DNA from: Comamonadaceae bacterium OH2545_COT-014
GTDB taxonomy: Bacteria; Pseudomonadota; Gammaproteobacteria; Burkholderiales; Burkholderiaceae_C
Assembly: GCA_003859965.1 (NCBI GenBank)
Contig: RQYR01000023.1
Coordinates: forward strand, 1 to 52,278
Direction: 5' to 3'
DNA: 52,278 bases
The translations under genes were made by a program, and so were the position numbers. Of the stretch, positions 43,742 through 52,190 are shown piece by piece. The stretch's first letter is position 1; the number at the start of each line of letters is the position of its first letter. The notes under the pieces were generated by a model, which was not told the DNA's origin, made no database searches, and worked only from the letters and a program-made list of their open reading frames with translations.

Positions 43742-46024
43742 TTAGCCCGGCGTGATGACGCGGGCGGCGCGCAGCACGGATGTGGCGCGGCGCAGCTGGC
43801 GCAGCACGGCGTCCAGGTGGGCGGTGTTGCGCACGCCGATGACGAAGTGCAGCTCGGTGGTTTGCTGCGCGGTTTCGTCGGTCATGCCCAGGTGGATGAT
43901 GTCGGCTTCTGCGGCAGCCAGGGCGGCGGCCACGCGCGCCAGCACGCCTTTGCCGTTGCTGACGGTGACGGTGATGCCGGCCTCGAAGCTGCGGGCGGGT
44001 TCGTCCGCCCAGTCCACGGCGATGAAGCGTTCGCTGTCTTTGTCTTGCAGGCGGCGGGCTACGGCGCAGCCCTGAACGTGCACCACCAGCCCTTCGCCGC
44101 GCCCCAGGTAGCCGACCAGCGCGTCGCCGGGCACGGGGCGGCAGCACGTGGCGTACTGCACGGCGGCGCCCTCGGTGCCGTCCAGCGTGACCGTGCCCTG
44201 GCTGAGCTTTTCATGCGCGGTGTAGCGCTCGCGCGAGAGCAGCAGCGCATCGGGCCGCTGGCCTTCGGCCGTGAGCAGGGGCACGAGGTGCTTGGCGACC
44301 ATGGTGGCGATGCGTTTGCCCAGGCCGATGTCGGTCATCAGCTCCTCGCGCGTGCGGTGGCCGGTCAGGCGCAGCAGGGCGTCCCACACGGGTTGCTCGG
44401 CGGGGGTGTGGCCGGGCAGGCGGGCCATGCCTTCAGCCCTGAGAGCCTGGGTGAGCAGTTTTTCGCCAAGATCCTGCGCCTCGCTTTGCGCCAGGGTCTT
44501 GAGGTGGTGGCGAATGCGCGAACGCGCCCGCCCGGTGCGCACAAAGCCGAGCCAGGCGGGGTTGGGCACGGCTTCGGGGGCGGTCACGATTTCGATCACG
44601 TCGCCATTGGAGAGGGCGGTGCGCAGCGGTACGGGGTCGCCGTTGACGCTGGCGCTGACGGTGTGGTCGCCCACGCTGCTGTGGATGGCGTAGGCGAAGT
44701 CCACCACGGTGGCGCCTTGCGGCAGCGCCATGATCTGGCCCTTGGGCGTGAAGACGTACACGGCGTCGGGCGCCAGATCGACTTTGACGTTGTCCCAGAA
44801 TTCGTTGGCGTCGCGCGTTTCGTTCTGGATGTCGAGCAGCGATTGCAGCCACTGCGCGCCCAGGGCGTCGGTGTCGGCCTGGCCGCCACTTTGGTACAGC
44901 CAGTGGGCGGCCACGCCGCTTTCGGCCACCAGGTCCATCTGCTCGGTGCGGATCTGGAATTCAAGGTTGATGCTGGCCGGGCCGACGAGCGTGGTGTGCA
45001 GCGACTGGTAGCCGTTGACCTTGGGCATGGCGATGTAGTCGCGGAACTGCCCCGGCACGGGCTTGTAGAGCTGGTGCAGGTGGCCCAGCGCGGTGTAGCA
45101 GTCAATCAGCGAGGGCATGACGATGCGCACGCCGTAAAGGTCGCTGACTTGCGCGAAGGACAGGCGCTTGTCGTCCATCTTGCGATAGATGGAGTACAGC
45201 GTTTTTTCGCGGCCGCTCACGCGGGCGGCCAGCCCGGCTTGGGCGAGCGCGGCGGTCACGTCCTGTTCCACCTTCTGGATGAGGTCGCGCCGGCGCTGGC
45301 GGGCGCGCTGCGCGGCTTTGGTCAGCACGCCGTAGCGCCAGGGCTTGAGGTGGCGGAACGCCAGGTCTTGCAGTTCGCGGAAGGCATGGTGCAGACCCAG
45401 GCGGTAGGCGATGGGCGCGTAGATTTCCAGCGTTTCCGACGAAATGCGGCCCCATTTGCTGCGCGGCATGTCGCCCATGGTGCGCATGTTGTGCAGGCGG
45501 TCGGCCAGCTTGATGAGGATGACGCGCACGTCGCGCGCCATGGCCAGCAGCATCTTGCGGAAGGATTCAGCCTGGTTTTCCTCGCGGGTGGTGAATTGCA
45601 GCTTGTCGAGCTTGGTCAGTCCATCGACCAGCTCGGCTACCGTGGGGCTGAAGCGTTCGGCCAAATCGGCCTTGGTGACGCCACAGTCTTCCATGGCGTC
45701 ATGCAGCAGGGCGGCCATCAGGGCATGGGCGTCCAGCTTCCAGGCGGCGCACTGGGTGGCCACGGCGATGGGGTGGGTGATGTAGGGCTCGCCGTTTTTG
45801 CGCATCTGGCCCGAATGGGCGCGTTCGGCAAAGCGGTAGGCTTGGGTGATCTGCTCCGCATCGTCGCACGGCAGGTAGCCCAGGCGTGCGCGCAAGGCGG
45901 CGAAGTGCGCGTCGGCAATGGCGGTGGGGCTGTCGGCGGCGCTGGCATGGGCGGGCACGCCTGCCGCGCCTTCTTCAGGCGGTGCGCTGGCAGCAAGGGG
46001 TGGGCGCGCCATGTCGTGATCCAT
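43742..46024 (-). CDS. spoT: Bifunctional (p)ppGpp synthetase/hydrolase SpoT (RelA/SpoT homologue)
   Basis: A 760-residue protein. The HD hydrolase domain has AERAHSGQMRKNGEPYITHP and HDAMED (H108, D109, E112, D113), with LADRLHNMRT. The synthetase domain has YSIYRKMDDKRLSFAQVSDL, VRIV and NGYQSLHTTLVGP. TGS (VYVFTPKGQIMALPQGATVV) and a C-terminal ACT domain follow. The intact HD residues indicate alarmone hydrolysis plus synthesis. AAAGG precedes the ATG at 46024 closely. It follows rpoZ after a 159-bp gap that contains a terminator-like hairpin. Confidence 0.96.
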   Translation of the reverse strand: MDHDMARPPLAASAPPEEGAAGVPAHASAADSPTAIADAHFAALRARLGYLPCDDAEQITQAYRFAERAHSGQMRKNGEPYITHPIAVATQCAAWKLDAHALMAALLHDAMEDCGVTKADLAERFSPTVAELVDGLTKLDKLQFTTREENQAESFRKMLLAMARDVRVILIKLADRLHNMRTMGDMPRSKWGRISSETLEIYAPIAYRLGLHHAFRELQDLAFRHLKPWRYGVLTKAAQRARQRRRDLIQKVEQDVTAALAQAGLAARVSGREKTLYSIYRKMDDKRLSFAQVSDLYGVRIVMPSLIDCYTALGHLHQLYKPVPGQFRDYIAMPKVNGYQSLHTTLVGPASINLEFQIRTEQMDLVAESGVAAHWLYQSGGQADTDALGAQWLQSLLDIQNETRDANEFWDNVKVDLAPDAVYVFTPKGQIMALPQGATVVDFAYAIHSSVGDHTVSASVNGDPVPLRTALSNGDVIEIVTAPEAVPNPAWLGFVRTGRARSRIRHHLKTLAQSEAQDLGEKLLTQALRAEGMARLPGHTPAEQPVWDALLRLTGHRTREELMTDIGLGKRIATMVAKHLVPLLTAEGQRPDALLLSRERYTAHEKLSQGTVTLDGTEGAAVQYATCCRPVPGDALVGYLGRGEGLVVHVQGCAVARRLQDKDSERFIAVDWADEPARSFEAGITVTVSNGKGVLARVAAALAAAEADIIHLGMTDETAQQTTELHFVIGVRNTAHLDAVLRQLRRATSVLRAARVITPG

Positions 46025-46073
46025 AGCCTTTGATTATGCGTCGCGCCGGGGCTGGCGTATGTGGCGCGCCAGC

Positions 46074-46101
46074 AAAAAGCGCCTCGCAAGGAGGCGCTTT
46101 T
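46074..46101. terminator. Hairpin terminator between rpoZ and spoT
   Basis: A perfect 11-bp stem AAAAGCGCCTC / GAGGCGCTTTT with a 5-nt loop, bounded by A- and T-runs; on the minus strand it ends in CTTTTTG. It lies 50 nt upstream of the spoT start. Confidence 0.85.
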
Positions 46102-46183
46102 CACGGGGTGCGGCAACCAAAAATGGCACAAGACCTAGGCTTGCCGCAAGCATGCCCGTAGGGGGCTTGGCTTGAAAAGGCGT

Positions 46184-46384
46184 TCAGGGCACTTTCTTGA
46201 GCATTTCCAGGCCCACCTTGCCTGCGGCGATTTCGCGCAGGGCGGTCACGCCGGCCTTGTTGCGCGCTTCGATCTTGGGCGTGTGGCCCTGGTTGAGCAT
46301 GCGGGCGCGGTAGGTGGCGGCCAGGACGAGCTGAAAACGGTTGGGAATCTGCTCAAGGCAGTCTTCGACGGTGATGCGGGCCAT
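46184..46384 (-). CDS. rpoZ: DNA-directed RNA polymerase omega subunit
   Basis: A 66-residue protein: [29 protein letters not shown] and the conserved [15 protein letters not shown]. Omega binds and stabilises the beta' subunit and contributes to the ppGpp site. It is shorter at the C-terminus than the E. coli protein, as is common in this order. CCGGAG lies ~9 nt upstream. It follows gmk by 27 bp in the conserved gmk-rpoZ-spoT order. Confidence 0.96.
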   Translation of the reverse strand: MARITVEDCLEQIPNRFQLVLAATYRARMLNQGHTPKIEARNKAGVTALREIAAGKVGLEMLKKVP

Positions 46385-46411
46385 GCGGGAGAACTCCGGA
46401 AAAGGGGGAAG

Positions 46412-47038
46412 TCAGGCAATGTTCAGCGCCTGGAAGGTGGCGGCGCGGGCGCGCCGCTGGGCGCTGTACCTGAGGCGTTGCGCGTGAACGATGGTTTTGA
46501 GATCGAAAAGCGCACGCTCGAAAACCTCGTTAATTATAACGAAGTCGAATTTTCCGGCCTGTTCCAGCTCTTCGCGGGCATTGTTCAGGCGCATTTCGAT
46601 GACCTCGGGGGCGTCTTCGCCGCGGCGTTCCAGCCGGGCGCGCAATTCTTCCCAGCTGGGCGGCAGCACGAAGATGAGGATGGCGTTGCCAAAGCGCTGC
46701 TTGATCTGCAGGGCGCCCTGCCAGTCGATTTCCAGCACTACGTCGCCGCCCTGGGCGATGCGCGCTTCGATGCCCTGGCGCGAGGTGCCGTAGCGGTTGC
46801 CGTGCACATGCGCCCATTCCACAAAGGCGTCTTCGGCCACCATGCGGTCGAAAGCGGCGTTGTCCACGAAGAAGTATTCGCGCCCGTCCTTTTCCTGGCC
46901 GCGCGGCGCGCGCGTGGTGTGCGAGATGGAGGGGGCCACGCCCGCATCCACTTCCATCAGCGCTTTGACGAGGCTGGATTTGCCGCAGCCGCTGGGCGCG
47001 GCGACGACGAAGAGGTTGCCGGGGTAGTCGGTGGTCAT
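46412..47038 (-). CDS. gmk: Guanylate kinase
   Basis: A 208-residue protein with P-loop [18 protein letters not shown] (residues ~11-28), [33 protein letters not shown] and [16 protein letters not shown]. It converts GMP + ATP to GDP + ADP. Its start codon is 3 nt downstream, in the minus direction, from the ATAGCAA end of repeat R8, so its leader consists of the repeat and no clear ribosome-binding site is visible. Confidence 0.96.
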   Translation of the reverse strand: MTTDYPGNLFVVAAPSGCGKSSLVKALMEVDAGVAPSISHTTRAPRGQEKDGREYFFVDNAAFDRMVAEDAFVEWAHVHGNRYGTSRQGIEARIAQGGDVVLEIDWQGALQIKQRFGNAILIFVLPPSWEELRARLERRGEDAPEVIEMRLNNAREELEQAGKFDFVIINEVFERALFDLKTIVHAQRLRYSAQRRARAATFQALNIA

Positions 47039-47041
47039 GGT

Positions 47042-47096
47042 TTGCTATTGAAGTGATAGCTGCTTGGGCCGTATTTATGGCCCGGAAGGCTGTTTT
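47042..47096 (+). repeat. Intergenic hairpin repeat, copy R8, abutting gmk start
   Basis: TTGCTATTGAAGTGATAGCT, GCTTGGGCCGTATTTATGG, CCCGGAAGGCTGTTTT. It is one of the best-preserved copies; the GGGCC/GGCCC core forms the stem. It occupies the whole gap between the response-regulator stop and the gmk start. Confidence 0.88.
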
Positions 47097-47108
47097 GGGC
47101 AGTGGGTT

Positions 47109-47741
47109 TCAGTCGATCAGGCCGTTCTTGAGCGCGTAGTAGGTCAGGTCGCTGTTGGAGTTCAGGCCCATTTTTTCCATCAGGCGCGTGCGGTAGGTGC
47201 TGACGGTTTTGACCGAGAGCGACAGCGATTCGGCGATGCCGCCCGCCGTTTCGCCCTTGGCAAGCTTGAGAAAGACCTGGAATTCGCGCTCCGAGAGCTG
47301 TTCGTGCGGCGGCGCATCTTCCTTGCGGCCCAGTTGCTGGGCCAGCAGCTCGGCCACGGCGGGGGTGATGTAGCGCTTGCCCAGGGCAATGGTGCGGATG
47401 GCTTCGACGATTTCGGTGGGCTCGCACGACTTGTTCAAATAGCCGCTGGCGCCCTGGCGGATGAGGTTGACGGCGTAATGCTCCTCCGGGTAGCCGCTGA
47501 GGATGAGAATGCCCACGTCAGGCGCCTTGGCGCGGATCATGGCCAGCGCGTCGATGCCGCTTTGGCCGGGCATGGACAGATCCATCAGCAGCACGTCCAG
47601 CTCGGTCGTGCGCACCAGGTCAATGGCTTCGCGGCCGCTGGCGGCCTCGCCCTCCACGCGCAAGTCCACATGCTCGCTCAGAAACTGCCTGAGTCCGGCG
47701 CGCACGATAGCGTGGTCATCCACAATGCCGATCCTGATCAT
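47109..47741 (-). CDS. NarL/FixJ-type two-component response regulator
   Basis: A 210-residue protein. The receiver domain begins MIRIGIVDDHAIVRAGL; D54 in LLMDLSMPG is the phosphorylation site. The C-terminal LuxR-type helix-turn-helix is LSEREFQVFLKLAKGETAGG and SLSVKTVSTYRTRLMEKM. The start at 47741 is chosen so that the receiver begins directly. It is divergent from its presumed kinase with 47 bp between starts, so both promoters must overlap. Target genes are unknown. Confidence 0.93.
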   Translation of the reverse strand: MIRIGIVDDHAIVRAGLRQFLSEHVDLRVEGEAASGREAIDLVRTTELDVLLMDLSMPGQSGIDALAMIRAKAPDVGILILSGYPEEHYAVNLIRQGASGYLNKSCEPTEIVEAIRTIALGKRYITPAVAELLAQQLGRKEDAPPHEQLSEREFQVFLKLAKGETAGGIAESLSLSVKTVSTYRTRLMEKMGLNSNSDLTYYALKNGLID

Positions 47742-47788
47742 GTTTGCGCTTTCTCCCTGGAAAATCCGCAAATTCTAGGGTTTTTGTC

Positions 47789-49222
47789 ATGAAGCCTGTT
47801 CATTTCCTTCCCCTTCGCGCACGCGCCCTGCTCAGCCTGGCGCTGGTTCTGGCTGCCCTGTTCACGGCGGGCATGCTGTTTGTCAACGAGAGCACGCATG
47901 GCAAGACGGTGCGCGCCATTGCGCGCGCGCAGCAGGGCACGCAGATGCATTCGGCCGTCAACATGCTGATGCGCCGTCTGGCCGAGGCCGAATCGGCCCA
48001 GCGCGGCTACATCCTGACCGGTGAGGCCAAGTACCTCACGCCCTATGCCGACGCGCTGGCTGCCTTGCGGGAGCTGATGCGGGAGCTGGAACGCGCCATG
48101 CCGCACGACATTGCCACGGCCAGCCAGGTGCATGACTTCACGCATGCGTTGGCGCAGAAGATCGGCGAGATGGATCTGACCGTGCGTTTGCGCAAGGACA
48201 ACCGGCCCGAGGTGGTGGACTTCATCGTCAATTCCGATGTGGGGCTGGAGCAGATGGATGACTTCCGCGCCAAGGGGCAGGCGCTGCTGGACGCCAGCAG
48301 CGCGCTCACGCAAGCCCAGCTGGCGCATTTGCACCGCCAGCTTACGCTGTCGCGGCTGGGGGTGGCGGCGGGGGCGCTGGCGGCGTTGCTGGCCTTCTTT
48401 CTTTACGTGGGGCAAAGCCGCGCATTGCGGCGTGCGGCGCGCCAGCAGCAGCGCCTGCTGCAAGCCGAGCGCGATGCGCTGGAGACACAGGTGCGCGAGC
48501 GCACCGCCCGCCTGACCGAGTTGGCCACCCACTTGCAAAACGCGGTGGAAGATGAGCGCGCCCACCTGGCGCGTGAGCTGCACGACGAGCTGGGCGCCTT
48601 GCTGACAGCGGCCAAGCTGGACGTGGCGCGCCTCAAATCCCGCCTGCCGCCCGGCTCCACCGACCTAGTGGAACGTCTGCAACACCTGACGTCCACGCTC
48701 AACCAGGGCATCGCGCTCAAGCGCCGCATCATTGAAGACCTGCGGCCCTCGTCCCTGTCCAACCTGGGGCTGGTGCCGGCGCTCGACATCCTGGCGCGCG
48801 AATTTGCCAGCCGCAGCGAAGTGGCGGTGGAAACCGCGCTGGAGCCGGTAGGGCTGGATGCCGCGCGTGAACTCACCATTTACCGCCTGGTGCAAGAGGC
48901 GCTGACCAACATCGGCAAATACGCCAAGGCGCGGCATGTGAAGGTGGAACTGAAAAACTACATGCATCACGCCGAAGTCAGCGTGACCGATGACGGCGTG
49001 GGCTTTGACAAGACCGCCATCCGCGCCGCCTCGCACGGACTGATGGGCATGCACCACCGCATGGAGGCAGGCGGCGGGCGGCTGGAAGTCGATTCCGCCC
49101 CCGGCCGCGGCACCCGCATCACCGGCACGCTGCCCCACAGTCAGCCCCAATCGCCACAGGCACTGGTTGAAGCGGTACAAGCCATGTCGGCTTCGTCCTA
49201 TGGCGCAACGCCATCGGCATAG
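47789..49222 (+). CDS. CHASE3-domain sensor histidine kinase (HisKA_3 type)
   Basis: A 477-residue protein with a first membrane helix at ~9-28 (ARALLSLALVLAALFTAGML), a periplasmic CHASE3-like helical domain (MLMRRLAEAESAQRGYILTG), a second helix near 190-210, a coiled coil, then HisKA_3: ERAHLARELHDELGALL with H265. The ATPase domain has LTNIGKYAKARHVKVEL, VTDDGVGFD and GRGTRITG. This class pairs with NarL-type regulators, as encoded divergently next door. CHASE3 senses an unidentified extracytoplasmic signal. Confidence 0.93.
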   Translation: MKPVHFLPLRARALLSLALVLAALFTAGMLFVNESTHGKTVRAIARAQQGTQMHSAVNMLMRRLAEAESAQRGYILTGEAKYLTPYADALAALRELMRELERAMPHDIATASQVHDFTHALAQKIGEMDLTVRLRKDNRPEVVDFIVNSDVGLEQMDDFRAKGQALLDASSALTQAQLAHLHRQLTLSRLGVAAGALAALLAFFLYVGQSRALRRAARQQQRLLQAERDALETQVRERTARLTELATHLQNAVEDERAHLARELHDELGALLTAAKLDVARLKSRLPPGSTDLVERLQHLTSTLNQGIALKRRIIEDLRPSSLSNLGLVPALDILAREFASRSEVAVETALEPVGLDAARELTIYRLVQEALTNIGKYAKARHVKVELKNYMHHAEVSVTDDGVGFDKTAIRAASHGLMGMHHRMEAGGGRLEVDSAPGRGTRITGTLPHSQPQSPQALVEAVQAMSASSYGATPSA

Positions 49223-49328
49223 GCTACGCTTGTCTTTGTCGCTGAAACGGCTTGCCGCTTTTCAAGAGACAAAGCCCATTCACCCGTATCCGCAACGCCG
49301 CTTTGGCGCACCCTTGAAAGGAACTGAC

Positions 49329-49769
49329 ATGCCCACCAAAAACACCGCCGACAAGCTGGAAGAAGGCGCGATCCAGGCCATCGAAAATACCGAGCAGGCC
49401 GCTTCTGACGCCGTGGACGCCATGGCCCATGGCGCCAAGAAAGCCGTGAGCGGCGCGGCTGACGTGGCCGAGCGCGCCGTGGAAGGCACCCGCTCGCGTG
49501 TCAACCACGCGCTGGATCACGCCGAAGACAAGGTTCGTTCGCTGCGTGAAGACGTGCAGCCCGCCATTGACGCGCTGGCCTGCCGCATGCAAGACGCAGC
49601 CCACCGCTGCCGCGAAGCCGCCGCGGCCACCACGGCCCAGGCGCGCGAAAAAGCGCACATCTATGCCGAGCGCACCAGCGCCTACGTGGCCGAGCAACCG
49701 CTCAAGTCCATGCTCATGTCCGCCGCCGTGGGCGCCCTCGTGGCCCTGCTGCTGGGCCGCCGCCGCTAA
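49329..49769 (+). CDS. DUF883 (ElaB/YqjD-like) protein with phasin-like coiled coil
   Basis: A 146-residue, Ala-rich helical protein (QAASDAVDAMAHGAKKAV, VEGTRSRVNHALDHAEDKVR) ending in the glycine-rich hydrophobic helix LKSMLMSAAVGALVALLLGR plus RR, the DUF883/YqjD membrane-anchor pattern. E. coli relatives bind ribosomes at the inner membrane in stationary phase; the heptad-rich middle also resembles phasins. GAAAGGAAC precedes the ATG at 49329. Two strong hairpins follow the stop. Confidence 0.82.
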   Translation: MPTKNTADKLEEGAIQAIENTEQAASDAVDAMAHGAKKAVSGAADVAERAVEGTRSRVNHALDHAEDKVRSLREDVQPAIDALACRMQDAAHRCREAAAATTAQAREKAHIYAERTSAYVAEQPLKSMLMSAAVGALVALLLGRRR

Positions 49770-49797
49770 GCGCCGGCCCCGCGCCGCATATGGCTTT

Positions 49798-49879
49798 CCG
49801 CCCCCGCTTGCTGAAGCGGGGGCGGCCCGACAGGCCCGGAGCCGCCTGCCTATGCCAGGCAGGGGCTCCGGGCTTTTTT
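49798..49879 (+). terminator. Tandem hairpins terminating the DUF883 gene
   Basis: First hairpin: CCGCCCCCGCTT / AAGCGGGGGCGG (12 bp, GCTG loop) without a T-run. Second: GCCCGGAGCC (49834-49843) / GGCTCCGGGC (49864-49873), with an inner GCCTG/CAGGC stem, followed by six T. Confidence 0.9.
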
Positions 49880-50263
49880 GCCTGCTTTGCTTGTGGATGC
49901 TGCGCGCCGCCAGTGCCCAGAGCCGCTGCGACGGACATGGGTAAGCGTTTGCGGTCGCTTCTAAAAAGATAGCTTTGTAGGCCGTATTGGCGGCCTGAAA
50001 CGCTTTTTTTGATCTGTTTTTGCCGGTCGTCGATGCGTAGATTGCGGCCACGCCCTGCCGGGAGAATGCAGCGCTGGCGAGCAATGAGTGGAGAAAAGGC
50101 AGGCAGGGACAAGACCGCATACGCCAAGGCGCCCTGATTGGCTCAGGTTGTGCGCAGCGCGAGGCATGTTCAGCATGGGCGGCGTGTGCGCTGTGCAAGG
50201 TGCATGCCGCCGTTTGTCTGGAGACTGTGCCAAGCGTGTCGCGCACGTCAACGGGCCGGGTGA
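49880..50263. other. Intergenic region with repeat R9
   Basis: 384 bp between the DUF883 terminators and the converging thermonuclease-like gene. It contains repeat copy R9 (49957-50010). The rest shows no supportable gene on either strand. Confidence 0.45.
49957..50010 (+). repeat. Intergenic hairpin repeat, copy R9
   Basis: GCTTCTAAAAAGATAGCTTT, GTAGGCCGTATTGGCGGCCT, GAAACGCTTTTTTT. The AGGCCG/CGGCCT stem with a seven-T run makes it a credible terminator. Confidence 0.88.
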
Positions 50264-50848
50264 TTACTCGCCGTTTGGGTGGCGCATGGCTCTGGCGGGC
50301 GGGCGCGGGCAGGGGCCGTGGCGTTTTCTGAAGTGGCTTGGCGGCTCGGGCGTGGCCGTGCTGGCGAAGATGCCCAGGCCGGCGGCGCGCGCGGCGGCCT
50401 CTTCCAATGCGTAAGGCCCGGCGCGGCGGCGCCAGCGTGGTGACCAGGCCCAGCCGCTGGCCACCATGCGCGCGGCCACGTCCTGCCCGTCCACCCACAG
50501 CACGGCCAGGGGGCGGCCCCAGCCGTCGCGCCAGTGCGTGCGCACGGTGGCGGGGCGGTGCAGGGTCAGCGCGGCCAGGGCGTCACGCGCGGCGGGGCCG
50601 CCGCTTTGGCAGATTTCCGGGGCGTCCATGCCTTGCAGGCGCAGCTTGCGCGGGCGGCCGCCGCCGGTTGGGCGAATCCATAGCGTGTCGCCGTCGGTCA
50701 CCCACGTTACGGTGCCGTGCCACAAGTCGGCTGCCGGTGGCGTGCCAGCGGCCGCGGGCCAGGCGCAGAGCCCCCACGCGGCCAGCAGACAGGCCGCCCC
50801 CAGGCGGCGCCAGGGGCATGAGGGGCTGGAACGCAAAGGCAAGGGCAT
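50264..50848 (-). CDS. Secreted thermonuclease-family (SNase-like) protein
   Basis: A 194-residue protein with a signal sequence ([20 protein letters not shown]) and an SNase OB fold: [53 protein letters not shown] and VASGWAW. In staphylococcal nuclease the catalytic Arg-Asp-Arg set lies in equivalent positions; here R-L-Q-G-M-D-A-P-E and D-x-W-G-R are recognisable, so nuclease activity is plausible. ATG 50848 gives the signal at the N-terminus; longer in-frame starts add a Pro-rich leader. It is divergent from the Bug receptor. Confidence 0.82.
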   Translation of the reverse strand: MPLPLRSSPSCPWRRLGAACLLAAWGLCAWPAAAGTPPAADLWHGTVTWVTDGDTLWIRPTGGGRPRKLRLQGMDAPEICQSGGPAARDALAALTLHRPATVRTHWRDGWGRPLAVLWVDGQDVAARMVASGWAWSPRWRRRAGPYALEEAAARAAGLGIFASTATPEPPSHFRKRHGPCPRPPARAMRHPNGE

Positions 50849-51060
50849 GGCGGGGACGGATGGTAGCGGTGCGGGGCAACGATCTGTTGTGGCCTGTTGT
50901 GGCCATGTGGACGGCACACGGCGGGCGGGCCGTGGCTCTGGGCGGGGGCAGGGCGGATGATCCGTCCATCCGGGTAAATACCAAGGCCTGCCGGGCAGGC
51001 AAGCGGCGGTGGGCACGCTACATTCTCGCGCGACGTTTGAAAAGAGGAGACCCAAGCACC

Positions 51061-52029
51061 ATGGTGGATCGCAGAACCCTGCTGGCGGCTTCGCTGGCGC
51101 TGGCCGCGCCGCGGGCGATGGCGCAAACTCCCGCGCCCGATGGGCCGCTGCGCCTGGTGGTGCCTTATGCGCCAGGGGGCGCCAGTGATTTGGCCGCCCG
51201 TCTGGTGGCCGAGCAACTGGGCCCGCGCCTGGGCCAGACCGTGGTGGTGGAGAACAAACCCGGCGCCAGTGGCCGCCTGGCTGCCCGTCACCTCAAGCAT
51301 GCCCCGGCCCATGTGGCGCAAAACGCATTACTGCTGGCCAACCCGGCCATCATGGTGGTGGCGCCGCTGGTGTTCAAGGACAACGGCTATGAGCCGGAGC
51401 GTGACTTCCAGCCCGTGGCCCAGGCCAGTGAGTACGAGTTTGGCCTGGCCGTGTCGAACAGCGTGCCGGCCAAGGACCTGGCGCAATTGCTCGAATGGCT
51501 GCGCACGCACCCTGACCAGGCCAACGTGGGCGTGCCTGCGGCAGGCAGCCTGCCGCACTTTTTCGCGCTGATGGTGGGCGAAAAGGCGCAAGCCAAGGTG
51601 CAGGTGGTGGGCTATGGCGGCTCGGCCCCGCTGCTCAACGACCTGATTGGCGGGCAGGTGCCCGTGGCCTTTGACACGCTGGATACCGTGCTGCAACAGC
51701 ACCAGGCGGGCAAGCTGCGCCTGCTGGCCACCTCGGGCGCGCAGCGTTCCGTGTTCGTCAAGGACGTGCCCACTTGCCAGGAGGCCGGGCTGGATCTGGT
51801 GGCCGCTGGCTGGAACGCCTTCTTCGCCCCAGCCGCCATGCCTGCCGACAAGGCGGCGCGTCTGGGCGCGGCCATTGCCGACGTGATGAAAGACGCCGCC
51901 ATGCAGCGCCGCTTCATGGACGCGCGCCTGGTGCCCTCGGTGGGCGATGCCACCGCCATGGCGGCCATGCTCCAGCGCTACCGTGCGCAATGGGCGCCGG
52001 TGGTGCAGGCCTCTGGCTACCGGCCCTGA
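51061..52029 (+). CDS. Bug-family tripartite tricarboxylate transporter solute-binding protein
   Basis: A 322-residue protein: signal [22 protein letters not shown], then the Bug/TctC hallmarks [35 protein letters not shown] and [20 protein letters not shown]. Bug receptors bind carboxylates and are hugely expanded in Burkholderiales; many are orphans lacking TctA/TctB, as here. AAGAGGAG precedes the ATG by ~11 nt. The ligand is unknown. Confidence 0.94.
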   Translation: MVDRRTLLAASLALAAPRAMAQTPAPDGPLRLVVPYAPGGASDLAARLVAEQLGPRLGQTVVVENKPGASGRLAARHLKHAPAHVAQNALLLANPAIMVVAPLVFKDNGYEPERDFQPVAQASEYEFGLAVSNSVPAKDLAQLLEWLRTHPDQANVGVPAAGSLPHFFALMVGEKAQAKVQVVGYGGSAPLLNDLIGGQVPVAFDTLDTVLQQHQAGKLRLLATSGAQRSVFVKDVPTCQEAGLDLVAAGWNAFFAPAAMPADKAARLGAAIADVMKDAAMQRRFMDARLVPSVGDATAMAAMLQRYRAQWAPVVQASGYRP

Positions 52030-52190
52030 GCGCCAGTGCAACGCCGCCACCGCAGAAGGGGGCCAGGCACACGGGGCGGGGCGCCGCCTGCTGCCAGTGC
52101 GCCATGAGCCTATCGCCATGGCCCGTGCCCTGCCTTTGGCCGTGGCTTGCAACGCAGGCCACCCCTGGCGCGCAAACGCTGAACGGGCTC

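Noticed and set aside
43466-46033. An 855-codon plus-strand frame opposite spoT
   Set aside because: SpoT motifs (HD, synthetase, TGS, ACT) are all on the minus strand; the opposite frame is a GC-driven shadow.
50088-50414. A 108-codon plus-strand frame in the gap after the DUF883 gene
   Set aside because: It runs into the antisense of the thermonuclease-like gene, lacks a ribosome-binding site and resembles nothing.
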